Positions 34,030 to 41,026 of a stretch of DNA of 64,000 nucleotides are shown here, piece after piece. Position 1 is the first letter of the stretch. Every line of letters starts with the position of its first letter. The notes beneath the pieces were generated by a model. It was given only the letters and a program-made list of their open reading frames with translations, ran no database searches and was not told the origin of the DNA. Origin of the DNA: Edaphocola aurantiacus. GTDB lineage: Bacteria; Bacteroidota; Bacteroidia; Chitinophagales; Chitinophagaceae. The position numbers were made by a program, and so were the translations under genes. Where the stretch lies: contig NZ_VOSI01000001.1 of the NCBI RefSeq assembly GCF_019797745.1, positions 246,928 to 310,927 of the forward strand, written 5' to 3'.

Positions 34030-34857
34030 TTACTGATCTTTTTTATAGATATGTTTTGTCTCTACGATGCGCTTACCGGTAAGCTTGCGTATAAGGTTAC
34101 GCAGTTTACGGTCCAGTGCCAGTAATATTTTCTTCACCGGCTCTTCGGGACGACCGTAGAAACTGGTCACATGAAAGTAGTTCCCATCTTCCAGTGAATG
34201 CGGAGAAAAATAATAATTGGATACACAGCAACGGCTGGACTCTGCAGTTACCTTGCTTACTGAATGAATAGAGGTTTTGTTGGTGATCATGAGTGCCAGG
34301 CGGTTAAATGCCGACACTATAGTTCGCTGTTGCTGTTCTGTACCATGATCCCACAATTCGAGATTACCCCCGTTTTCCAGGCTCCAGTCCGGCGATACAT
34401 AATACAACAGGTTCAGTACCCGGTACAGGCTACGATCATTGTCATGTGAATTATCCAGATGCGGATTCAGGAAATTCCCTTTTGTCATCAGGCTGATGCC
34501 TCCGGCATACAGGTGCTCATCTGGACGCATATCCGGGATACCGGTTATGGACTCCACAATACGCACTACCCGCTCATCCTGGAAGGCATATATAATCTCT
34601 TCCAGCAATGGGTTGTACAGGTTCATCTGTGCCGCCACCTTTTTATATTCTCTTATAGACCGATGCTCCCCCATCTGTTCCGGGGTTGGAAACGCCTTGT
34701 AAATCTGCAAGGCAATCTCTTCCGGCAGCAAATTATCAATAGTGCAGGAATGAATTTTATCTGTCGCTTTGAAATTTTGCTCCAACTGGTCCTTCTCCTG
34801 TTCTAAACGTTTCAGGATCATATCGGCAAGCTGTACTCGGGTATATGGGCTGGTCAT
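34030..34857 (-). CDS. 2-oxoglutarate/Fe(II)-dependent oxygenase
   Basis: 275 residues. Iron ligands HLDNSHD (HxD) at about residue 137 and IHSVSKV (distal His) at about residue 200, with SRCCVSNYYFSP giving the conserved Arg for the 2-oxoglutarate carboxylate. This is the prolyl-4-hydroxylase-type (2OG-FeII_Oxy_3) arrangement. An N-terminal helical region of about 60 residues precedes it. The substrate may be a protein or a small molecule; nothing nearby decides. Confidence 0.85.
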   Translation of the reverse strand: MTSPYTRVQLADMILKRLEQEKDQLEQNFKATDKIHSCTIDNLLPEEIALQIYKAFPTPEQMGEHRSIREYKKVAAQMNLYNPLLEEIIYAFQDERVVRIVESITGIPDMRPDEHLYAGGISLMTKGNFLNPHLDNSHDNDRSLYRVLNLLYYVSPDWSLENGGNLELWDHGTEQQQRTIVSAFNRLALMITNKTSIHSVSKVTAESSRCCVSNYYFSPHSLEDGNYFHVTSFYGRPEEPVKKILLALDRKLRNLIRKLTGKRIVETKHIYKKDQ

Positions 34858-34889
34858 AAGATTTATTGGCTGATCATTATCTTGGCACT

Positions 34890-34897
34890 CAAAAGTA
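34890..34897 (-). promoter_or_regulatory. -7 promoter element of the 2OG oxygenase gene
   Basis: TACTTTTG on the minus strand, 32 nt before the ATG at 34857. Confidence 0.5.
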
Positions 34898-34986
34898 CGT
34901 TTATTCCTTCAAATATATTGTCAGTTCTGATAGCCGGTTTTCGAAAAAATGGCATTCGGTATCAAGGAAATACCGGCTACATTGCA

Positions 34987-36444
34987 TTACTTATAATGCT
35001 CCAGGTTGCTCTTAGTTGAAAATTGTTCCAGGCCTTCAAAAACTTTATATTCCTGGGTACTATCCAGATTGAAATAATGTTTATTTAAAAACACATTCGG
35101 CAATACATTAAAACAGGCATGAAAAGAGTCTGCGATTGGCCTGATCTCAAAGTTTTTATCAACGATTTTAAAGGTCACCAGAGGATCATATTTTTTCACG
35201 CCTGACAAGAGCATACTTTCTGTCGGCGTACCCCAGGTCATTACAAAATCGTTATTAGCCACTTGCTCATCTGCAACAATAAGTGCCTTATTGATGCCCT
35301 GATCGTGTAGTCTTGTGGTAATGGCATCCAGGTTTTCGAAACGGTGATGATAAAACTGATAGGAATCGAAAATGTAAAACAATCTGATGGCTACAATTAT
35401 GGAAAAGATACCCAGCACCAGTTTCTTGTTCCGGAGCGCCTCAAAAATCTGCAGGACAAATGGTGTGGCGAGGATAATGGCTAAAGGCGCCCATTCATTT
35501 TCATAATAAAAGAGCATATTGCGGTCGTAAGCATCGGGATAAACGACACAAACCAGCACGAAATAGGCAAGACCAAACAGCAATACTAAGCCCAGCTGAA
35601 TAAACTTTCTGTCTTTAATAAGCAATACAAACCCTGCCAATAAAATGGGAATGATAACCCAGTAATTATGCAGGAGTAATTTGGCAAATGTGACGGCATG
35701 CCCGGATGTAAACGCATTAAATAGGCTGTGCACACTCATATCATGAACATGTGACAGTTTCATGGAATCATACCATCCCGAATTACTGATCTGGTATCGC
35801 ATGAATCCCAGTCCCAGTAATACCACAGAATAAATCCAGAATTTCTTGTCTTTCCATAATGCCTTTAAAGGACTATTGTCAACATTAAGGTACAACCATA
35901 AAAATGCAAATGGGAACAACATGATCATGTGGCATACCAATCCGAGAAAGGCAAAACTGCATAAGAGCACATGACTAAACCAACGATGAGGCTTCTGTTG
36001 ATTGAAATACATGGCAAAAAACAGGAACATCCAGGTTATGCCCTGAAAAATCTCCCCTACCGTACAGAAATAACCATCGCTGATAAACAAAATCAGGTAT
36101 AGACATAGTAAAATCGCAAATTGCTTTTGCTTCCATCGTAGCCCAATGATGAGGACCGCTACCAGGTAAAACAAATAAAACCCTACTGAAAAAATCATCA
36201 GTATAGACTTTAGTGACATGCCTAAATAACCGGCGCCCAAAACGCCTATCTGTGTAATAAAGGCACCTAATCTGAACTCTGTAAAAAAGAAAGTCTTTTT
36301 GCTCAGGATGTTTAAAATAAAGAAACTGGAATCAACAAACATTGTTCTCTCTTTATATGCCACAAGCGACAACAGTGTTAACAGCAGCAGAGAGATCAAA
36401 GAAATATTGTAGGCTATACCTATATTCTTGAGTTTATCATTCAT
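34987..36444 (-). CDS. Polytopic membrane protein, glycosyltransferase-C-like
   Basis: 485 residues with about eleven hydrophobic helices and a C-terminal soluble part (about residues 380-485). The topology and an early acidic residue in the first loop (MFVDSSFFILNIL) recall GT-C glycosyltransferases or DUF6056-type proteins, but no diagnostic motif is clear. Codon use is more AT-rich than in the housekeeping genes nearby. It stands alone. Confidence 0.62.
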   Translation of the reverse strand: MNDKLKNIGIAYNISLISLLLLTLLSLVAYKERTMFVDSSFFILNILSKKTFFFTEFRLGAFITQIGVLGAGYLGMSLKSILMIFSVGFYLFYLVAVLIIGLRWKQKQFAILLCLYLILFISDGYFCTVGEIFQGITWMFLFFAMYFNQQKPHRWFSHVLLCSFAFLGLVCHMIMLFPFAFLWLYLNVDNSPLKALWKDKKFWIYSVVLLGLGFMRYQISNSGWYDSMKLSHVHDMSVHSLFNAFTSGHAVTFAKLLLHNYWVIIPILLAGFVLLIKDRKFIQLGLVLLFGLAYFVLVCVVYPDAYDRNMLFYYENEWAPLAIILATPFVLQIFEALRNKKLVLGIFSIIVAIRLFYIFDSYQFYHHRFENLDAITTRLHDQGINKALIVADEQVANNDFVMTWGTPTESMLLSGVKKYDPLVTFKIVDKNFEIRPIADSFHACFNVLPNVFLNKHYFNLDSTQEYKVFEGLEQFSTKSNLEHYK

Positions 36445-36723
36445 TCCACGAAAATATTAAGGAGTTGCGATAAAAGAAGGATAATTAATGGGATTTATTT
36501 CAATGTCATTACCGCAGCGGGAAAATCCACCATGAAGAAGTGTACATGCTCATTGTTTCGATCATTCCATGAATATATAAAACCTATTATATATTATACA
36601 TATTTACAAAGTGTAATACTATCAAATTGATCCATAAAGCAATTATTTATAAGCATGCTCTTATAGAATTATGGAATAATTGTTAAGAGTATATATAAAT
36701 TTTATAATGGTCGATTATAGTCG
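36445..36723. other. AT-rich intergenic region
   Basis: Nearly 280 bases, very rich in A and T, between two divergent genes. I see no frame or strong hairpin, only the promoter region of the ABC-F gene at its right end. Confidence 0.5.
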
Positions 36724-36731
36724 TACCTTTG
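36724..36731 (+). promoter_or_regulatory. -7 promoter element of the ABC-F gene
   Basis: TACCTTTG, 25 nt before the ATG at 36757. Confidence 0.65.
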
Positions 36732-36756
36732 CGACCTCAAAATTTTCACAAACAAA

Positions 36757-38385
36757 ATGATTAATGTAAATAACCTCTCCCTTCGTTATGGGAAACGTGT
36801 GCTATTCGAAGATGTAAACCTTAAGTTTACGGAAGGAAACTGCTATGGTATCATTGGTGCAAACGGAGCGGGCAAATCTACGTTCATAAAAATTTTGTCC
36901 GGAGAAATAGACCCAACAGGAGGAAAGGTAGATATCTCTAAAGGTATGCGTATGAGCGTACTGAAGCAGGATCACCACAAATATAATGAAACGCAGGTAC
37001 TGGAAACCGTAATTATGGGTAATACAGAACTGTACAGTGTGATGAAGGAAAAGGATGCCATCTATGCTAAAGAAGACTTTACAGAAGAAGATGGTCTCCG
37101 TGCCGGCGAACTGGAAGGTATTTTTGCGGAAATGGACGGCTGGAATGCGGAAAGTGATGCCGCTACCCTGTTAAGCAACCTGGGTGTAAGCGAAAGCAAG
37201 CACTATGCTAATGTTCAGGACCTGGATGGTAATGAAAAAGTAAGGGTATTATTAGCACAAGCCCTGTTCGGTAACCCTGACATCCTGCTGCTCGATGAGC
37301 CTACGAATGACTTGGATCTGCAAACAATCGGCTGGCTGGAAAACTTCCTTGCTGATTATGACAAGATCGTATTGGTTGTATCGCATGATCGTCACTTCCT
37401 GGATACCGTATGTACACACGTTGCGGATATCGACTTCGGCAAGATCACTATCTTTACCGGTAACTACTCGTTCTGGTATGAATCAAGCCAGTTATTGTTA
37501 AAACAACGTACTGATCAGAATAAGAAAGCGGAAGATAAGATTGCTGAACTGAAAGAGTTCATTGCCCGTTTCTCGGCCAATGCCTCTAAATCTAAACAAG
37601 CAACCAGCCGTAAGAAAGCCCTGGACAAGATCAAACTGGAAGATATGACGGCATCTACCCGTAAATATCCAGCTATCCTGTTCAACAACCAGGTGCGTGA
37701 AGCCGGTGATCAGATCCTGGAAGTAAAAGGTCTGAGCAAAACATTGAATGGTGAAGTACTGTTCAAAGATGTGAGCTTCGATATGAAACGTGGTCAGAAA
37801 CTGTCTGTATTATCAGAAAACTCTCTGGCAACAACTGCATTCTACAAAATCCTGAGCGGAGAAGATACTGATTTCGAAGGCGAATTCAAATGGGGTGTAA
37901 CGATTACTCCTGCTTACCTGCCTGGTGACAATACTCCGTATTTTGAAGGTGTTGACCTGAACCTGGTAGACTGGTTACGTCAATACTCAGAAGAGAAGGA
38001 CGAAACATTTATCCGTGGCTTCCTGGGACGCATGCTGTTCAGTGGTGAAGAAACACAGAAGAAATGTAATGTACTGTCCGGAGGAGAAAAAGTACGTTGT
38101 ATGCTGAGTCGTATGATGATGCATAAAGGTAATCTGCTGATGTTTGATGAACCTACCAACCACTTAGACCTGGAGTCTATCACTGCATTGAACAATGGTA
38201 TGAATGACTTCAGAGGTACGGTTATCTTCACTTCCCGTGACCATGAGCTGACCCAAACTGTTGCAGATCGTATCATTGAGATTTCTCCGAATGGCATGCT
38301 GGATAAAGACATGACCTTTGATGAGTACATCAGCGATGATCGTGTAGCGGCACAAAGAGAAGAATTACACAAGGTAAATGCTTAA
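36757..38385 (+). CDS. ABC-F family ATPase with one degenerate ATP site
   Basis: 542 residues, two ABC domains joined by a basic linker (residues about 240-300) and no membrane part. Domain 1 has an intact Walker A (GANGAGKS, residues 34-41), Walker B DEPTNDLDL and H-loop VVSHDRHF, but a degenerate signature (LDGNEKVR near 156). Domain 2 has lost Walker A (VLSENSLATTAFYKIL near 350) and the H-loop His (FTSRDHEL), but keeps a canonical signature LSGGEKVR (near 440) and DEPTNHLDL. Since Walker A of one domain pairs with the signature of the other, one composite site is complete and the other is dead. ABC-F proteins act on ribosomes. Confidence 0.92.
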   Translation: MINVNNLSLRYGKRVLFEDVNLKFTEGNCYGIIGANGAGKSTFIKILSGEIDPTGGKVDISKGMRMSVLKQDHHKYNETQVLETVIMGNTELYSVMKEKDAIYAKEDFTEEDGLRAGELEGIFAEMDGWNAESDAATLLSNLGVSESKHYANVQDLDGNEKVRVLLAQALFGNPDILLLDEPTNDLDLQTIGWLENFLADYDKIVLVVSHDRHFLDTVCTHVADIDFGKITIFTGNYSFWYESSQLLLKQRTDQNKKAEDKIAELKEFIARFSANASKSKQATSRKKALDKIKLEDMTASTRKYPAILFNNQVREAGDQILEVKGLSKTLNGEVLFKDVSFDMKRGQKLSVLSENSLATTAFYKILSGEDTDFEGEFKWGVTITPAYLPGDNTPYFEGVDLNLVDWLRQYSEEKDETFIRGFLGRMLFSGEETQKKCNVLSGGEKVRCMLSRMMMHKGNLLMFDEPTNHLDLESITALNNGMNDFRGTVIFTSRDHELTQTVADRIIEISPNGMLDKDMTFDEYISDDRVAAQREELHKVNA

Positions 38386-38405
38386 GCGCAGTTACTGAAT
38401 ATATA

Positions 38406-38445
38406 AAAGATAAGGGCTTTGCATTTTGCAAAGCCCTTATCTTTT
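38406..38445 (+). terminator. Terminator after the ABC-F gene
   Basis: AAAGATAAGGGCTTTGC, ATTTT loop, GCAAAGCCCTTATCTTTT: a 16-17 bp perfect stem. Confidence 0.92.
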
Positions 38446-38451
38446 ATAGCT

Positions 38452-38710
38452 AAATGTATATCGACCTTTAGGGAACAAAGTATAATTGCTATCTACTTAC
38501 TCATTTGTACCTCATTTCTTTTGCTACCTTTTGCCTTGATGCAAAAGGTACCGCCAAAAAATCAAGGCTGTATAAATCCCTGGCTAAAAATCAATGTGTC
38601 GGTCGGTCGCAAACGCAGACTCGCTGCGCTCAGACAATGGTTTCCGACTTTATCGACCGAGCCAATGATTTTATTAACGCCGGATTTATAAGGCCTTTTA
38701 AAGCGATCCG
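38452..38710 (+). mobile_element. Dispersed MITE-like repeat, copy B (truncated)
   Basis: Left hairpin CCTTTTGC/GCAAAAGG at 38527-38548, then the ATCAAGG box and the structured block with GGTCG...CGACC, ending at GGCCTTTTAAAGCGATC around 38710. The left end (AAATGTATATCGACC) is diverged and the whole right half, including the right hairpin and terminal repeat, is missing. It abuts the 3' end of the convergent flavin reductase gene and, with the terminator, fills 38386-38722. Confidence 0.8.
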
Positions 38711-38722
38711 TTCGAAAAAAGA

Positions 38723-39292
38723 TCACTTTCCCTCTTCCTTATAACTCCCCTCTTCTACCTGTTGCTGGAAACGTTTGATTGTTTCTTCAAATCGGGCATT
38801 CATTTCCTCATCGGTAATCTTGCCTTCTTTGAAATTCTCATGAAACTTAGGCAGGGAAAAGGTCTCCAGTACATATGCTGCGAACTGCGGGAAGAATGTT
38901 TTTGCGGTATTCATTACATTACCACCACCGTATCCGCCCGGAGAAGTACTCATCAGCAGCATAGGTTTATGCTGAAATAGTTTAACCTCTATACGGCTGC
39001 ACCAGTCATACAGATTTTTAAATGCGGCACTGTAACTGCGGTTGTGCTCTGCCAACGAACAAACGATCAGGTCTGCATCACCAATCTCTTTTAAAAAACG
39101 GTGGGCTTCCTCTGGGTAGCCCTGCTCTTTTTCTTTATCTACAGAAAAGAGTGGCATTTCAAAATCGTTCAGGTCCAGCAGGTTGATTTCATATGCTGAT
39201 TCCGGAAAAAAGCGCAAGGCGTATTCCGTAAGTTGTTTATTGATCGAGTGCCGGCTGCTGCTTCCGGCAAAAGCGGTGATTTTCTTTTTCAT
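38723..39292 (-). CDS. NADPH-dependent FMN reductase family protein
   Basis: 189 residues, flavodoxin-like fold. FAGSSSRHSINKQLTEYALR is the phosphate-binding loop for FMN and LMSTSPGGYGGGNVMNTAKT the later flavin-binding loop; EHNRSYSAAFKNLYDW is the family's conserved PEYNxSxP-like region in altered form. It reduces quinones, chromate or flavins with NAD(P)H in the cytoplasm. It is second in an operon behind the acetyltransferase gene, 22 nt apart. Its 3' end touches repeat copy B. Confidence 0.88.
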   Translation of the reverse strand: MKKKITAFAGSSSRHSINKQLTEYALRFFPESAYEINLLDLNDFEMPLFSVDKEKEQGYPEEAHRFLKEIGDADLIVCSLAEHNRSYSAAFKNLYDWCSRIEVKLFQHKPMLLMSTSPGGYGGGNVMNTAKTFFPQFAAYVLETFSLPKFHENFKEGKITDEEMNARFEETIKRFQQQVEEGSYKEEGK

Positions 39293-39314
39293 ATCTGTGC
39301 ATCTGTTTTATAAA

Positions 39315-39599
39315 TCAAAAAAGTACGTCCTTTATTTCTGGTGTCTTATCAAAAACACTTTTTGCAAACGGACAAAGCGGCATGATCTTCAGGTGCTCCT
39401 GGCGGGCATATTCTACAGCAGCCATGAGCATTTTATTACCTACACCCTGACCTTTAAATCCAGGATCAACCTCTGTATGATCGATAATAAACTTGCCTGG
39501 TCCGGCATGAGTATAGGTCATCTCTCCCGCCTGGCGACCATCTTCTGCTACTGCCCTGAAACTGCCTTTACTCTCATTGTGTATGTGTAATATATCCAT
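39315..39599 (-). CDS. Small GNAT-type N-acetyltransferase (YjdJ/YidJ-like)
   Basis: 94 residues, the short single-domain GNAT form (Gcn5-related, COG2388 type). The acetyl-CoA loop is GFKGQGVGNKMLMAAVEYAR, and the domain ends LCPFAKSVF, as in its family. It acetylates an unknown amine. First gene of the two-gene unit with the flavin reductase. Confidence 0.88.
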   Translation of the reverse strand: MDILHIHNESKGSFRAVAEDGRQAGEMTYTHAGPGKFIIDHTEVDPGFKGQGVGNKMLMAAVEYARQEHLKIMPLCPFAKSVFDKTPEIKDVLF

Positions 39600-39635
39600 A
39601 ATTTTCTGTCTGTTAGATTGTTAAGTTAATGAATC

Positions 39636-39643
39636 CAAAGGTA
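39636..39643 (-). promoter_or_regulatory. -7 promoter element of the acetyltransferase operon
   Basis: TACCTTTG on the minus strand, 36 nt before the ATG at 39599. Confidence 0.62.
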
Positions 39644-39785
39644 AAGTCCTAATGTAAACTGAATATTGATCTATGATAAGATCGGTCAATTTATCCCGAA
39701 ATGACTAAAATATAATGTACAGGTCCTTCCTTTAATCATCTTCAGCTATTATTTTCACATCACTGTTAATTAACACTCATCCTTT

Positions 39786-40544
39786 ATGAACAAACTACAA
39801 CACTCTATGAGGGGGATGCTCTGCACCCTCCTCTGCCTGCTCTCCTTTTATGGCAGCCAGGCCCGACACAACACAGCCCTCGCTATTGCTGCTACAGTAG
39901 GCTCAGCCATTAATCTTACGGATATTGAAAAACCGGTCGTGGCTCCATTCTTTAAGAATGCCGATGAGTTTGCCGCCACCTTTGACCGTAACGGTGCACT
40001 GAGCTCTGAACAACGCCAGACGGCTTTTGACCTGTACAACCAGCAAAAGTGGAACGAGCTGGAAGCGCTTTTTAAATCCAACAGCTGGAATGGTGGCTGG
40101 CCTCCGGCTAATGGTGGCTACAACATCATAGATGATGTACCACTTAAAGCTGGGATGAAATTTGACCGTTACAGTGCTGCAGTAGGTAATTATACCGGAG
40201 AGGGCACGCCTAATCTGGGTGGCAGCTTTACCAGTCCGCTACTCAACGGACAGAGCTATACATTTACCCAAAGAGCACTGAACCAGGCAGAGCATACCTA
40301 CGATTTCTATTATGAGATTGAAGTGCTGAAAGACCTGCCGTTTAAAGGACAGATCGCAGATATCATTCCCTGGTTCGGACAGGCGGGCAATGGCAAACAA
40401 ACCATGTGGAAGATACCGGTAGACCCGGCCAGTGGTTATCCTAAAACATGGAACCAGCTGGCTAAGGAAGGATATATAAAAGTAATCATAAAGCAATCTC
40501 CCAGCGGGAAATATCCTAATATTGCAGGAACCATAATTCCATAA
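39786..40544 (+). CDS. Secreted TNT-like NAD+ glycohydrolase domain protein
   Basis: 252 residues. A signal peptide covers about the first 26 residues (MRGMLCTLLCLLSFYGSQA; an in-frame ATG at 39786 or 39810 may start it). Residues about 100-252 follow the tuberculosis necrotizing toxin (TNT) layout: WPPANGGYN, GMKFDRY, GSFTSPL, FTQRAL, a YYEIEVLKDLPF strand, WFGQAGNGKQ and a C-terminal LAKEGYIKVI. In TNT this fold cleaves NAD+; the Gln after the GxGxx loop is a functional residue. No T9SS sorting domain is present. The gene 3 nt downstream may encode the immunity protein. Confidence 0.78.
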   Translation: MNKLQHSMRGMLCTLLCLLSFYGSQARHNTALAIAATVGSAINLTDIEKPVVAPFFKNADEFAATFDRNGALSSEQRQTAFDLYNQQKWNELEALFKSNSWNGGWPPANGGYNIIDDVPLKAGMKFDRYSAAVGNYTGEGTPNLGGSFTSPLLNGQSYTFTQRALNQAEHTYDFYYEIEVLKDLPFKGQIADIIPWFGQAGNGKQTMWKIPVDPASGYPKTWNQLAKEGYIKVIIKQSPSGKYPNIAGTIIP

Positions 40545-40547
40545 GTT

Positions 40548-40967
40548 ATGTACAGAATAGACCATACAATACGCCTGCTGAAAGCAGCTGCAGTGGATAA
40601 AAAGGAATTCCGCAATGAAGAAACAAGGCCATCTGCCTGGACGCAGTTTCACTGTACCCAATGCGGAGAAGCCAATCCCTTGCTGATTACGCCTTACGAA
40701 AGCGGTTTTCCGATCTTAAGTCTTTACGACGGCACTATGCCCAAATTGAAGCAAGAGGAACTGCTGGAACATAAGGCCCTGCAACATACCCATCAGAGCA
40801 TGCTGCATGTCGGTGCATTGACCGTGCGCGACCTGCCTACCCTATACTTCGGTACCGATTGCCATAAATGCAACACTCCGCATATATGTATATTCGGTTA
40901 CGGCGAGCAACAGCCGGGACTGGAAATACTGGAGGTATCTGGTGTATGGCAATATGCCATAAGATAA
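40548..40967 (+). CDS. Zinc-ribbon-like protein, candidate immunity protein of the TNT toxin
   Basis: 139 residues, no signal peptide. Two CxxC pairs, CTQCG (about residue 36) and CHKC (about residue 105), suggest a zinc ribbon that joins the two halves. Family not recognised. It begins 3 nt after the toxin stop, so it is co-transcribed and probably co-translated. Immunity is inferred from this tight pairing and from its cytoplasmic location; nothing in the sequence proves it. It is followed by a strong terminator. Confidence 0.6.
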   Translation: MYRIDHTIRLLKAAAVDKKEFRNEETRPSAWTQFHCTQCGEANPLLITPYESGFPILSLYDGTMPKLKQEELLEHKALQHTHQSMLHVGALTVRDLPTLYFGTDCHKCNTPHICIFGYGEQQPGLEILEVSGVWQYAIR

Positions 40968-40985
40968 ATGAACTGCTATTATACT

Positions 40986-41015
40986 AAAGGGGCGCGTTGA
41001 TCAACGCGCCCCTTT
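40986..41015. terminator. Bidirectional terminator
   Basis: AAAGGGGCGCGTTGA and TCAACGCGCCCCTTT form a perfect 15-bp palindrome between two convergent genes. Confidence 0.9.
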
Positions 41016-41026
41016 GATGTTTTGTA

